Shown one piece after another: positions 46,518-55,810 of a DNA stretch of 64,000 nt; position 1 is the stretch's first letter, and each line of letters starts with the position of its first letter. The position numbers and the translations under genes are program-made. The stretch lies in assembly GCF_030506325.1 (NCBI RefSeq), contig NZ_CP120683.1:1426001-1490000 (forward strand), written 5' to 3'. Under the pieces are notes generated by a model, which saw nothing but the letters and a program-made list of their open reading frames with translations, was not told the DNA's origin and searched no databases. Source of the DNA: Tunicatimonas pelagia. GTDB lineage: Bacteria > Bacteroidota > Bacteroidia > Cytophagales > Cyclobacteriaceae.

Positions 46518-47330
46518 TTAAATTCTCTCCAAATAATTATCTACGTTAGCGATTACCTCAGGGTCGTCGCTAATTGTTTTAACGTATTCAAGCTGCTCAC
46601 GCGATTTTTCATTCTCCCCAGCCTCCAAATAACTTACTCCCAACAAAAATTGCGCTTGCAAATTGTCAGGATTAATTTCTTTCACTTTTTCAAACCGCTC
46701 TACTGCCTTCTGGTATTGCCCCGACTGCATTGACAACAACCCTAAATTATAGGTAGCTAGTTCGTGATTTTCGTTGGTATCTACTATTTCACGCAGCATC
46801 CGAATGCCCGCCATTGGATTTGATGAGCCAATGTAGGTCATCGCCGATTTAGCCTTAGCATCTAGGTCGTCGGGGTCTGCTTCTATCACCTTGTCGAAGT
46901 AGAAACGAACTTTCTCTCCTAACTGCTGGCGTTGTCCATTGCTAATGGCTCGCATAAAAGCCTCGTAGTACATTTCTCCTGCTTTCTGCTGATCCTCTAG
47001 GGCTCCGGTTTGATTTGCTACTACTTCAGCATAATAGGAGGCACTATCATAGCGGTCGGCCCGCGCAAATAGCTCAACCAAAGAATTGGCAAAGATAGCA
47101 TTTTTTTCGGTACTCTCATTAGCCAGATATAATGTCCGAAGGCTATCGGCTTCTACTTGTACGGCGGGAGCGAGGGGAGGAAGGTGAACGTCTTCTTCAG
47201 TTTCGGCCACCGGCGACGATGGTTCGCTTACTGCTTGCTCATCGTTGTCTACCACAATGCGGGGCAAACTGAATAAAGCCACTATCACCAGCACGGCCAC
47301 CACCACTACAATCAACTGTTTTTTAGCCAT
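46518..47330 (-). CDS. membrane-anchored TPR protein
   Basis: A 270-aa protein with an N-terminal membrane anchor (LIVVVVAVLVIVALFSL, 4-20), an acidic Pro/Glu linker and about four TPR repeats (for example ATYNLGLLSMQSGQYQKAVERF and LQAQFLLGVSYLEAGENEKSREQL). It is a scaffold of unknown partners and part of the rng-HU-mutY neighbourhood. Confidence 0.85.
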   Translation of the reverse strand: MAKKQLIVVVVAVLVIVALFSLPRIVVDNDEQAVSEPSSPVAETEEDVHLPPLAPAVQVEADSLRTLYLANESTEKNAIFANSLVELFARADRYDSASYYAEVVANQTGALEDQQKAGEMYYEAFMRAISNGQRQQLGEKVRFYFDKVIEADPDDLDAKAKSAMTYIGSSNPMAGIRMLREIVDTNENHELATYNLGLLSMQSGQYQKAVERFEKVKEINPDNLQAQFLLGVSYLEAGENEKSREQLEYVKTISDDPEVIANVDNYLERI

Positions 47331-47379
47331 AATCTAATAAATCATTGTGCTAGGCAGTAATGCCTGGGAACGGGAGCTA

Positions 47380-47697
47380 TCAGCTAGGCTCAGTGACCTT
47401 GAGTTTTCCACTTAGCTTTTCGCTATTCTTAATTTTTTCTACAAAAACCTTAGATGGTTTAAAACTAGGCACGAAGTGTTCTTCAATAACAATGGCCGTG
47501 TTTTTAGAGATGTTTCGCCCAATTTTCTGGGCTCGTTTTTTATTTACAAAGCTTCCAAATCCGCGTACGTATATATTCTCCCCTTCGGCCATTGAGTTTT
47601 TAACTACAGTAAAGAATGCTTCTACAGTGGTATAAACGTCTGCTTTGTCAATACCGGTCTTGTCAGCAATCTGTTGAACTACTTCTGCTTTGGTCAC
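47380..47697 (-). CDS. HU/IHF family DNA-binding protein
   Basis: A 105-aa nucleoid protein of the HU/IHF fold: MTKAEVVQQIADKTG, the IYVRGFGSFVNKKRA arm root and the GRNISKNTAIVI arm. The C-terminal tail (KIKNSEKLSGKLKVTEPS) is longer than in E. coli HU. Its gene stands 49 bp upstream of the TPR gene start on the minus strand, divergent from mutY. Confidence 0.94.
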   Translation of the reverse strand: MTKAEVVQQIADKTGIDKADVYTTVEAFFTVVKNSMAEGENIYVRGFGSFVNKKRAQKIGRNISKNTAIVIEEHFVPSFKPSKVFVEKIKNSEKLSGKLKVTEPS

Positions 47698-47859
47698 GTT
47701 TTATCTAGGTTTTAGTTAAGTACTGGATTTTTGGCTGCTACCCGAATCTGGGGAGCGTAAATTTAATGGTAAATCATAAATTAGAAAAAAAAAGAGTTAA
47801 AATCTCCCCCATCTCTCGTGCATTCTTTAAAGATTCTATCTCATTACTAGCCAATTAGT

Positions 47860-48918
47860 TTGGAACGAACGCCTTTTGCCCAAGAAATTATTCAGTGGTA
47901 CCAAAAACATCATCGCGATTTACCCTGGCGCCATACGCTCAATCCCTATCAAATCTGGTTATCGGAAGTTATACTACAGCAAACCCGAGTAGCTCAAGGA
48001 CTGCCTTACTACCAAAAATTTGTGGAGGCTTTCCCTACGGTGTACGACTTGGCAAGTGCTTCGGAGCAAGAAGTGTTGCGGCTTTGGCAGGGACTGGGCT
48101 ACTACTCCCGAGCCCGCAATCTACACGCTTGTGCTAAAAGTATTGTAGCCGATTACGATGGCGAATTTCCTAAAACCTACCAAGAGCTACTGAAATTGAA
48201 AGGTGTGGGAGTGTATACTGCCGCGGCCATTGCTTCTTTTGCTTTCAATGAAACCGTGCCCGTAGTAGATGGCAATGTGTATCGGGTACTCTCCAGGGTG
48301 TTTGGTGTCGAAGATGATATTTTATCCACCACTGGTCAAAAGAATTTTCGGAAGTTAGCGGAGCAATTGGTTCCTGAAGGGAGAGCCAATGTGTACAATC
48401 AAGCTATTATGGAATTTGGTGCACTGCAATGCACTCCAGCCAACCCGGCTTGCTTGCTGTGTCCACTATCTACTATGTGCTACGCCTATCAGCATGGTAA
48501 GCAAAAAGACCTGCCGGTAAAGATCAAGAAGGGAAAAATTAAAGATCGCTATTTGCACTACTTAGTAATAAAACTGGATGATAAGCTACTAATGAAGCAG
48601 CGACCAGCGAAGGGTATTTGGGCCGGGCTGTACGATTTCTATCTGATCGAAACTAACCAGCCGCAAAAGTGGGATGAGTTGGATGATTCCGTGTTGGGCG
48701 AACTGATGCAGCAGCAACCCCGCGTAGAAAAATCAGAACTATATCAGCACCAATTGTCGCACCAGCGGTTGCACGTCACTTTTTACACTCTTTCCTTAAA
48801 TAGCCATCTAGTGCAGGAACCTCGCTATTCAGACGGTAAGTTCTACTCTCGGGAGGAAATAGAAGCATTACCCAAGCCTATTCTGATTGATAACTTTTTG
48901 CGAAATAACTACTCCTGA
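47860..48918 (+). CDS. mutY: A/G-specific adenine glycosylase MutY
   Basis: A DNA repair glycosylase of 352 aa that removes A opposite 8-oxoG. Catalytic Glu36 (SEVILQQT) and Asp137 (VVDGNV), the helix-hairpin-helix LKGVGVYTAAAIASF at 113-127 and the 4Fe-4S ligands Cys191, Cys198, Cys201 and Cys207 are all present, followed by a NUDIX-like C-terminal domain. It starts at TTG 47860; no in-frame ATG gives a full N-terminus. Confidence 0.95.
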   Translation: MERTPFAQEIIQWYQKHHRDLPWRHTLNPYQIWLSEVILQQTRVAQGLPYYQKFVEAFPTVYDLASASEQEVLRLWQGLGYYSRARNLHACAKSIVADYDGEFPKTYQELLKLKGVGVYTAAAIASFAFNETVPVVDGNVYRVLSRVFGVEDDILSTTGQKNFRKLAEQLVPEGRANVYNQAIMEFGALQCTPANPACLLCPLSTMCYAYQHGKQKDLPVKIKKGKIKDRYLHYLVIKLDDKLLMKQRPAKGIWAGLYDFYLIETNQPQKWDELDDSVLGELMQQQPRVEKSELYQHQLSHQRLHVTFYTLSLNSHLVQEPRYSDGKFYSREEIEALPKPILIDNFLRNNYS

Positions 48919-49047
48919 CATTAAATAATTTACTAACTTGTTGTAGAGCAAATGACGATTGTTTTCTCAATTTTTGTCAACTTTGCTAATTGTTGGAACA
49001 TTCACTTCGTTTTTTGAGTACTAAAATATAGATCAACATTAATCATT

Positions 49048-49548
49048 ATGGCCGGAGTCAATAAAGTGATATTAGTAGGTAATTTAGGGGCTGACCCGGA
49101 GGTTCGTCATCTGGAGAGTGGCTCGAAGGTGGCTAATATCAGCATTGCTACCTCAGAATCGTATACCAACCGTAACGGTGAGCGAGTAGAGCAAACCGAG
49201 TGGCACCGGGTAGAACTGTGGGATCGATTGGCCGACCTCTGCGAAAAATACCTCGCCAAAGGGCGCACGGTGTACATTGAAGGAAAAATTAGAACCAACG
49301 AGTATCAGGATAAGGAAGGTATTACCCGCTACGATAAGCGCATTCGAGCTACTAACATGACGTTTGTAGGGGGAAGAAACGAAGAAGGTGGCAATAGCAA
49401 TTACCAGCCTTCATCTACTAACACCTCCTCACCAAACGCTTCAGAACCCAGCCCGGCACCACCTAGCACTGCACCAGTGGCGAACACTACCAGTACCAGT
49501 AGTGCCGGAACAGCAGCCAACAGTGAGATGGATGACCTGCCGTTCTAA
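49048..49548 (+). CDS. ssb: single-stranded DNA-binding protein
   Basis: A 166-aa SSB. The OB fold (VNKVILVGNLGADPEVR, WHRVELWDRLADL, AKGRTVYIEGKIR) is followed by a disordered Ser/Thr/Pro linker and the acidic tip MDDLPF that binds partner proteins. In the conserved mutY-ssb-gldE order. Confidence 0.97.
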   Translation: MAGVNKVILVGNLGADPEVRHLESGSKVANISIATSESYTNRNGERVEQTEWHRVELWDRLADLCEKYLAKGRTVYIEGKIRTNEYQDKEGITRYDKRIRATNMTFVGGRNEEGGNSNYQPSSTNTSSPNASEPSPAPPSTAPVANTTSTSSAGTAANSEMDDLPF

Positions 49549-49570
49549 TTGATCATCTAATCCTAATCTA

Positions 49571-50992
49571 TTGGAACCTCCCTCAGACGACGGGGCTACC
49601 TCCCGCCTCTTCTCGCAATCGCCACTTTTTTTATTTACCGAGCCAATTTTAGCTGATCTAATCGCGGTGCTTGATCCTTTTTACTTAGGCATTGGGATAC
49701 TTGTACTAGTTCTACTATTCTGTTCAGCTATGATTTCTGGTTCGGAGGTAGCTTTCTTTTCGCTATCGCCCGACGAAGTAGATACCTGTAAGGACAGTCA
49801 ACATCCGGCTGAGCGCCATATCACCGAGCTACTAGCGCGCCCTAAATTACTACTGGCAACCATTCTGATTCTCAACAATCTAATTAATGTTGCTATTGTG
49901 ACTCTATCGACCTACGCTACCTGGCAGTACTTTGGAAAAGATGCCGACGGCAGTGTGATTGTAGTTCTTACCACATCCATTACGGTTGCTATTTTATTTT
50001 TTGGTGAGATTTTGCCCAAGCAGTACGCGGTACATTACTCGCTAATTTTTGCCAAACGCACTGCTGGTGCTTTACATGCTTCCGCCCGATTTTTTAAACC
50101 GCTCTCTCTGACACTAATGTCGTTCAGCAGCCTGGTAGAAAAGCGACTAGACAGAAAGGGCTACCAAGTTTCGGTAGATGAACTGAACCAAGCCCTGGAA
50201 ATTACCACCCGCAATGATAAAACGGCGACCGAGGAAGAAAAAGGTATTCTGAAAGGGATCGTTAACTTCGGCACACTTTCCGTAAAGCAAGTGATGCGGT
50301 CTCGTATTGATATTACCGCTATTGATATTGAGATTGACTTTCATGAATTGATGGACATTGTTAATAAAACGGGCTACTCTCGCCTGCCCATCTACCGCGA
50401 AACTATCGATAGCATTGAGGGTATTTTGTACGTAAAAGACTTACTCCCCCACCTCGATCAGGAAGACACCTTCACTTGGCAAGATTTACTACACAAAGGT
50501 TTTTTTATCCCGGAAAGCAAAAAAATTGACTCTCTGTTAAAAGATTTTCAGGAGAAGCGGGTGCATATGGCCATTGTGGTGGATGAATACGGTGGTACTT
50601 CCGGCTTAATTACGCTAGAAGATATTATTGAAGAAATTGTGGGTGAAATCAACGATGAATTTGATGAAAACGACATCCACTACAACAAACTAGACGATAA
50701 TACCTTTGTGTTTGAAGGGAAAACCTCGCTGAATGATTTCTGTAAGGTTCTGGACGAAGATATTTCCCTGTTCGATAGCGTGAAGGGAGAAAGCGAGTCG
50801 CTCGGTGGATTGTTATTGGAGATTCACGCCAAACTGCCCCGAGCCGGAGAGAAAATTCAGCACGATAAGTACGTATTTACGGTGGTAGCGGTAGATAACA
50901 AACGAATTAAACGCATTCGGGTGTTCCGGCAATATCCCAACCCAATGCCTTCTCAACCTTCACCAAATATCAAATCATCCGTCAACCGTTAG
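49571..50992 (+). CDS. gldE: GldE-like CNNM/CBS-pair transporter-type membrane protein
   Basis: A 473-aa CorC/HlyC-type membrane protein: a CNNM transmembrane part (about 35-210, starting LDPFYLGIGILVLVLLFCSAMISGSEVAFFSL), a CBS pair (about 230-350: GYSRLPIYRETIDSIEGILYVKDLL and HMAIVVDEYGGTSGLITLEDIIEEIVGEI) and a CorC_HlyC cap. Gene order mutY-ssb-gldE is the known Bacteroidota arrangement, which supports the GldE name. The start is TTG 49571. The usual next gene, gldD, is absent. Confidence 0.88.
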   Translation: MEPPSDDGATSRLFSQSPLFLFTEPILADLIAVLDPFYLGIGILVLVLLFCSAMISGSEVAFFSLSPDEVDTCKDSQHPAERHITELLARPKLLLATILILNNLINVAIVTLSTYATWQYFGKDADGSVIVVLTTSITVAILFFGEILPKQYAVHYSLIFAKRTAGALHASARFFKPLSLTLMSFSSLVEKRLDRKGYQVSVDELNQALEITTRNDKTATEEEKGILKGIVNFGTLSVKQVMRSRIDITAIDIEIDFHELMDIVNKTGYSRLPIYRETIDSIEGILYVKDLLPHLDQEDTFTWQDLLHKGFFIPESKKIDSLLKDFQEKRVHMAIVVDEYGGTSGLITLEDIIEEIVGEINDEFDENDIHYNKLDDNTFVFEGKTSLNDFCKVLDEDISLFDSVKGESESLGGLLLEIHAKLPRAGEKIQHDKYVFTVVAVDNKRIKRIRVFRQYPNPMPSQPSPNIKSSVNR

Positions 50993-50993
50993 C

Positions 50994-51755
50994 ATGAAAC
51001 TGCACTACCGCACCCTGGGCGAAGGCCCACCTGTTATTATTTTACACGGTATTTTTGGCACCTCCGACAATTGGCAAACCTTCGGCAAGCAATTGGCTAC
51101 CGACTACCAAGTGTTTCTGATCGACCAGCGTAACCACGGGCTTTCTCCGCACAGCAATACCTTTGATTATCCGGCAATGGCGGAAGATCTGCACGAATTC
51201 ATTCAGCAGCACCAACTAGAGAGTCCTATTATTTTAGGACACTCTATGGGAGGCAAAGCCGCGATGTTTTACGCAACAACGCATCCGAATGAATTTGATA
51301 AATTGATTGTGGTAGACATTGCGCCTCGCTCCTACCCGGTTCATCATCAGCATATTTTATCGGCCATGAGCGGGGTTGATTTAGCCTCAGCCAGCAGCCG
51401 AAGAGACATAGAAGATCAGCTCAAGCCTCACTTACCTGATTTTGGGGTGCGGCAGTTCATTATGAAAAACTTGAAGCGGGAAGATAATAATTCTTTTTCG
51501 TGGAAGCTCAACCTATCGGCTATTCAAGACAATATAGAAAATGTGGGTGTCGCAGTAGATACGGCAGCACCTGTAGAGAAAACTGTTTTGTTTGTCCGAG
51601 GAGAAAAGTCAGACTACATTCGACCGGAAGATGAAGCGTTAATCCAGCAGATTTTTCCGCAGGCTTCGGTCATCACAATAGAAAACGCCGGACATTGGGT
51701 TCATGCCGAGCAACCAGAAGCACTTTACAAAGCACTGATGAAATTTTTGGGATAG
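50994..51755 (+). CDS. alpha/beta hydrolase (YbfF-like esterase)
   Basis: A 253-aa serine esterase-like protein: oxyanion HGIFGTSDNW at 18-27, nucleophile Ser84 in GHSMGG, and a late NAGHWVHAEQP with the catalytic His. Its ATG directly follows the gldE stop with one base between, so it is co-transcribed with gldE and occupies the place where gldD is expected. It is not a GldD homologue. Substrate unknown. Confidence 0.88.
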   Translation: MKLHYRTLGEGPPVIILHGIFGTSDNWQTFGKQLATDYQVFLIDQRNHGLSPHSNTFDYPAMAEDLHEFIQQHQLESPIILGHSMGGKAAMFYATTHPNEFDKLIVVDIAPRSYPVHHQHILSAMSGVDLASASSRRDIEDQLKPHLPDFGVRQFIMKNLKREDNNSFSWKLNLSAIQDNIENVGVAVDTAAPVEKTVLFVRGEKSDYIRPEDEALIQQIFPQASVITIENAGHWVHAEQPEALYKALMKFLG

Positions 51756-51783
51756 TAGAACAATAAAATTGAGGATTACCCTT

Positions 51784-52137
51784 ATGATCGCTTTTTACCT
51801 TAGTATGGCCTTCTTAACGGTTCATGAGTTAGATGCGGTTAGGTGTAAGAAGTGGAGAATATTGCCCGGGCTCTCCTCACTAAATGATGAGTACGGCATG
51901 TTAGTATTTAATTTTGCTCATATCCCTTTGTTTATTTGGATTTTCTATAACCTTTCTAGCCTTCAAATCGAGTCAACTAGTTCATTTAGAACAGGCTTTG
52001 ATATATTTTCAATAATCCATGTAGGACTGCATACGTTGCTGTTACGAAACCCAAATAATGAATTTAAGGATTGGGCATCTTGGGTATTAATTATTGGAGC
52101 AGCAGCTTTCGGATTTATCGATTTGTTGTTCAGGTAA
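51784..52137 (+). CDS. small membrane protein with HELDAVRCKKW motif
   Basis: A 117-aa protein with about four hydrophobic segments and the N-terminal motif HELDAVRCKKWRI; a DUF6713-type membrane protein is my best guess. The frame can also start at TTG 51769, five codons earlier; I prefer ATG 51784. Function unknown. It comes 28 bp after the hydrolase gene. Confidence 0.65.
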   Translation: MIAFYLSMAFLTVHELDAVRCKKWRILPGLSSLNDEYGMLVFNFAHIPLFIWIFYNLSSLQIESTSSFRTGFDIFSIIHVGLHTLLLRNPNNEFKDWASWVLIIGAAAFGFIDLLFR

Positions 52138-52160
52138 AGCTGATTCAAAAGATATGATTT

Positions 52161-52391
52161 TCAACTAAACCGCCGAATAAAATAAATCACTAACGAGATT
52201 ACTACACTCAACAGAATACTGGTTGCTAATGGAAAATAGAAAGTAAAGTTCTCACGCTTAATACGAATATCTCCCGGCAATTTCCCGATCATCGGAATAC
52301 CATCTGAAAAATAGAAGAACAGTCCGAAAAGCACAATCACCATTCCGACTACAATAAGTATTACCCCCATATTCTTGCGTTGACTTCTCAT
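52161..52391 (-). CDS. DUF2905 family small membrane protein
   Basis: A 76-aa protein with two membrane helices and the family block IPMIGKLPGDIRIKRENFTFYFPL. DUF2905 proteins have no known function. A start at Met8 (52370) is also possible. It is divergent from the MTase gene, with only 5 bp between starts. Confidence 0.88.
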   Translation of the reverse strand: MRSQRKNMGVILIVVGMVIVLFGLFFYFSDGIPMIGKLPGDIRIKRENFTFYFPLATSILLSVVISLVIYFIRRFS

Positions 52392-52396
52392 TAACT

Positions 52397-53122
52397 ATGC
52401 ATGACGCTTCATCAAAAGGTATTATCTACCTAATTCCCACCGTAATCGCAGCGGACACTCAGGCTCAGGTCTTAGCACCACAAATTCGGGAAATTGCTAA
52501 CCGGCTCACCTATTTCCTGGTAGAAAATGTGCGAACGGCTCGTCGTTTTTTAAGTTCCTTATCCATTCAAACTCCCATTAGCGAACTTCAGTTTGAACTA
52601 CTTAGCAAAAAAACGGCAGCTACAGATTTACCCGGTCTAATGAAACCCGCTTTATCTGGCCAAGACATTGGCATTATGTCGGAAGCAGGTTGTCCGGGGG
52701 TAGCTGATCCGGGAGCGCGAGCGGTGGCTTACGCTCATCAACAAAATTTACGAGTGGTTCCTCTAGTTGGTCCGTCTTCCATCCTACTGGCCTTGATGGC
52801 ATCTGGCTTTAGCGGGCAATCGTTTACTTTTCAGGGCTATTTACCGATTGATAAAACCCAGCGTATTCAAGCAATTAAACGATTAGAAAAGCAATCGCAA
52901 CACCATCGGCAAACCCAGATATTTATGGAAACGCCGTACCGAAATAATCAGCTATTAGCCGATGTAGTAAAGCACTGCCAACCCAAAACCTTGATCTGTG
53001 TCGCTAAAAACATCAATGGTTCCGACGAGTACATTAAAACACAACCCGTTCACACTTGGCAAAAGAACTTACCAGACTTACATAAAGTACCTACCGTATT
53101 TTTGCTGTATTCGGTTAGGTAA
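52397..53122 (+). CDS. tetrapyrrole-methylase-fold SAM methyltransferase (RsmI-like)
   Basis: A 241-aa SAM-dependent methyltransferase of the tetrapyrrole methylase fold, related to the RsmI 16S rRNA (cytidine-1402 2'-O) methyltransferase but shorter. The EAGCPGVADPGA block and the VPLVGPSSILLALMASG block are typical. It is the short Bacteroidota paralogue; its RNA or protein target is unproven. Confidence 0.82.
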   Translation: MHDASSKGIIYLIPTVIAADTQAQVLAPQIREIANRLTYFLVENVRTARRFLSSLSIQTPISELQFELLSKKTAATDLPGLMKPALSGQDIGIMSEAGCPGVADPGARAVAYAHQQNLRVVPLVGPSSILLALMASGFSGQSFTFQGYLPIDKTQRIQAIKRLEKQSQHHRQTQIFMETPYRNNQLLADVVKHCQPKTLICVAKNINGSDEYIKTQPVHTWQKNLPDLHKVPTVFLLYSVR

Positions 53123-53200
53123 GGTGTTATTGTGTTATACGTTAACTCAGTCATGAACACAAGAACACTTCGCACTATAACACATCTTAAACATCACACT
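53123..53200. repeat. imperfect palindrome (GTGTTAT family) between convergent genes
   Basis: tgtgttata (53131-53139) and tataacaca (53176-53184) are perfect 9-bp arms, surrounded by further GTGTTAT/AACACTT words. It fills the whole spacer between the MTase gene and the convergent Uma2 gene. It shares vocabulary with 3457-3549 and 46401-46505. Confidence 0.6.
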
Positions 53201-53204
53201 AAGT

Positions 53205-53798
53205 CTAAACTTCCGTACGTGGACCCAGTAAATCATCTACACTTACCGTAGCAGACACATCCGGTACTGGCAAAGATAGTTCGTCGCCAGATTGTAAGAT
53301 ACTAATACTTTTGTAGGTGCCCGGAACCGGATTGCGATGCACCTCTATTTCGTGCTTGTTGACATTAACTAGCCACAATTCGGGGACACCAGCGGTGGCA
53401 TACAGTGGCCGCTTTATTTCATAGTCTCGATTCCAAGTAGTATCGGCAACTTCTATCATTAAGAACACATCCTCTGGCTGAGCGGGCTGAGTGGCGTAAA
53501 AGTCATCACTTGGCTTCAGCAGGGTGATGTCCGATTCGGGTTCGCTATGATCGGGAATTACAATTGGGCTTTGCACTCTCACAATGGCTTGCTCACCTAT
53601 CAGCCTTGTAATTAGATTACTAATACGATCAACAATAGCAATATGTAATATTCCAATGGGGCTCATTTGAATAATTTCTCCGTGAATAAGTTCTACCCGC
53701 AGTGGCGACTGTCGGTCGCGCTCGGTCAAAATACCAGCTTCAATCATCCGGTGGTAGGTATCCACATCAAATGTATGCCGCTCTAATGTTACTTCCAT
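53205..53798 (-). CDS. Uma2 family (DUF820) PD-(D/E)XK-type protein
   Basis: A 197-aa Uma2 family protein, with a restriction-endonuclease-like fold. Family blocks: PLRVELIHGEIIQMSPIG, ESDITLLKP and VFLMIEVADTTWNRDYEIKRPLYATAGVPELWLV, containing the E/D and E-V-A-D region of the active site. Uma2 genes are common in cyanobacteria and Bacteroidota, and their role is unsettled. Its 3' end abuts the palindrome at 53123-53200. Confidence 0.88.
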   Translation of the reverse strand: MEVTLERHTFDVDTYHRMIEAGILTERDRQSPLRVELIHGEIIQMSPIGILHIAIVDRISNLITRLIGEQAIVRVQSPIVIPDHSEPESDITLLKPSDDFYATQPAQPEDVFLMIEVADTTWNRDYEIKRPLYATAGVPELWLVNVNKHEIEVHRNPVPGTYKSISILQSGDELSLPVPDVSATVSVDDLLGPRTEV

Positions 53799-53852
53799 AC
53801 TGTAGAGTTTTCAATACTGCTTTAATATACAAATTATAGGCATAATATTAAG

Positions 53853-53882
53853 TTTGAGTTTATCCGCATTTCATTAACTTTG
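53853..53882 (+). promoter_or_regulatory. Bacteroidota promoter for metK
   Basis: -33 TTTG (53853-53856) and a perfect -7 TAACTTTG (53875-53882) are 18 bp apart; transcription would start near 53889, about 116 nt before the metK ATG. I see no SAM riboswitch in this leader. Confidence 0.65.
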
Positions 53883-54004
53883 GCTTCTAAATTTTACCGC
53901 AAGGTTTGTATCATTTCATTCTTTAGATTGCGTACATATTTCTACTAAATATTGATTCACAACTGTTTATTCATTATCCACTTTTCATTTTCAATTAGCA
54001 TTAT

Positions 54005-55309
54005 ATGCCATATTTATTCACGTCTGAGTCAGTCTCCGAAGGACATCCGGACAAAGTAGCTGACCAAATTTCTGATGCTATCTTGGATGCTATGCTCACC
54101 CAAGATCCGAACTCTCGCGTAGCTTGCGAAACATTTGTTACCACTGGTTTGGTGGTAGTAGGCGGTGAAGTAACCACCACTGCCTACGTAGAAATTCCTG
54201 ATATTGTCCGAAAAACGATTCATAAGATTGGGTATGACTCGGGCAATTACATGTTTGATGCCGATTCTTGCGGAGTAGTCGTTACTTTACACAGCCAGTC
54301 GCCCGATATTGCTCGTGGAGTAGATGAAGGCGAAGACAAAGAGCAAGGAGCCGGCGACCAAGGAATGATGTTTGGCTATGCCAATCAGGAAACTCCCGAG
54401 TACATGCCAATGGCACTGGCCTTCTCGCATCGGTTGGTGCAGGAGTTGGCGCGTATTCGTCACGAACAGCCAGACTTAATTCCTTACCTACGCCCCGATG
54501 CGAAGGCGCAGGTTACCATAGAGTACGATGACAACAAGCAACCTACTCGGGTGCATACGGTAGTAGTTTCTACGCAGCACGATGATTTCATTCAGCCGGA
54601 AAACGATAGCACTCAGGCCAAAGACGATGCCGAGAAGCAAATGCTGGCTCGCATTCGCGAAGATGTTATCGCACAGGTGGTAAAAAAAGTAATTCCTGAG
54701 AACTTACTACAAGACACCATTTACCATATTAATCCGACCGGAAATTTCGTAATAGGCGGACCGCACGGCGATGCCGGACTGACAGGGCGTAAAATTATTG
54801 TGGATACCTACGGAGGACGAGGAGCACACGGAGGTGGAGCTTTTTCTGGTAAAGACTCTAGCAAAGTAGACCGAAGCGCAGCTTACGCAGCCCGACATAT
54901 TGCCAAGAATTTAGTAGCGGCTGGAGTAGCCAACGAAGTGTTAGTGCAGGTAGCCTACGCTATTGGAGTGGCCGATCCGGTATCGCTGCTGGTAGATACC
55001 TACGGTACCGCCCAGATAGATAAATCAGATGCAGAAATTGCTGAGATTACGCGCGAGCTATTTGATATGCGCCCGAAGGCCATTGTAGAACGGTTTGGCT
55101 TGAAGCAGCCTATTTTCTCACCTACGGCGGCTTACGGGCACATGGGCCGGGAACCCTACGAGGGCGAAGTAGCCATTGAAGTGATAGAGGTACAGCAAGA
55201 AGGAAACGTTAACCGAACGGTTAACACTAAAATTAACAAGAGCGTAAGCTTTTTCGGCTGGGAAAAGCTAGACTATGTGGATAAAATCAAAGCAGCATTT
55301 GGTATTTAA
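54005..55309 (+). CDS. metK: S-adenosylmethionine synthetase
   Basis: Makes SAM from methionine and ATP. 434 aa, longer than the E. coli enzyme (384), as in other Bacteroidota. Motifs: [18 protein letters not shown] at the N-terminus, the ATP-binding [12 protein letters not shown] and the P-loop-like GGGAFSGKD. It ends before a bidirectional terminator shared with hpf. Confidence 0.97.
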   Translation: MPYLFTSESVSEGHPDKVADQISDAILDAMLTQDPNSRVACETFVTTGLVVVGGEVTTTAYVEIPDIVRKTIHKIGYDSGNYMFDADSCGVVVTLHSQSPDIARGVDEGEDKEQGAGDQGMMFGYANQETPEYMPMALAFSHRLVQELARIRHEQPDLIPYLRPDAKAQVTIEYDDNKQPTRVHTVVVSTQHDDFIQPENDSTQAKDDAEKQMLARIREDVIAQVVKKVIPENLLQDTIYHINPTGNFVIGGPHGDAGLTGRKIIVDTYGGRGAHGGGAFSGKDSSKVDRSAAYAARHIAKNLVAAGVANEVLVQVAYAIGVADPVSLLVDTYGTAQIDKSDAEIAEITRELFDMRPKAIVERFGLKQPIFSPTAAYGHMGREPYEGEVAIEVIEVQQEGNVNRTVNTKINKSVSFFGWEKLDYVDKIKAAFGI

Positions 55310-55385
55310 GCACTACAGGTTGGTAGCCGCCAACCTTGTTAGGTAGCACCTTGCCTACGCTTCGTTTTTTTTCTCCGTATGAAAT

Positions 55386-55419
55386 AAAAAAGGATTTGGC
55401 TTCACCCAAATCCTTTTTT
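55386..55419. terminator. bidirectional terminator between metK and hpf
   Basis: The 14-bp stem aaaaaaggatttgg/ccaaatcctttttt (loop cttcac) carries T-tracts on both strands, serving metK from the left and hpf from the right. Confidence 0.92.
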
Positions 55420-55424
55420 CTGGT

Positions 55425-55724
55425 TTAATACGCGGATTGTTTCTCTTTATGTTTTTTCAGTTGTCGTTTTAAAACCTCCACTGCATTGTCAGCAGCGGCT
55501 TCAAAAGAATCGCTCTGCTCTTTCACAAAAAGCTGGTTGCCCGGAATATTAAGTTTGATTTCCACGATCTTATTATCAACCGCTTCACCATTCTCGAGTT
55601 TTAGAAATACCTCTCCGTCTACTATTCGTTCGTAAATAGCTTCTAGCTTATCAACTTTTCGCTGAACGAAATCAATCAATTTAGAGTCAGCGTCGAAATG
55701 GACGGCATGCACTTGTAGCTTCAT
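55425..55724 (-). CDS. hpf: ribosome hibernation-promoting factor, short form
   Basis: A 99-aa HPF/RaiA-type protein (short form: no C-terminal dimerisation domain). The pattern VHAVHFDADSKLIDFVQRKVDKLEAIYERI is typical. It stalls ribosomes in stationary phase. It lies 86 bp downstream of the Xer gene and 1 kb from rpsU, the usual Bacteroidota order rpsU-xer-hpf. Confidence 0.9.
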   Translation of the reverse strand: MKLQVHAVHFDADSKLIDFVQRKVDKLEAIYERIVDGEVFLKLENGEAVDNKIVEIKLNIPGNQLFVKEQSDSFEAAADNAVEVLKRQLKKHKEKQSAY

Positions 55725-55810
55725 ATCAAATAGGGTTAAGTAAAAAATACTTTATCTATCCAACTACTTTTACGTAAGAAGGATTTAAGAAATCTAAATT
55801 TCGGAAAAAA

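Noticed and set aside
50994-51755. gldD after gldE
   Set aside because: The product has GHSMGG and a full alpha/beta hydrolase pattern, not a GldD lipoprotein.
53799-54004. SAM riboswitch in the metK leader
   Set aside because: I saw no conserved SAM-I or SAM-II pairing; the region is AT-rich with a plain promoter.
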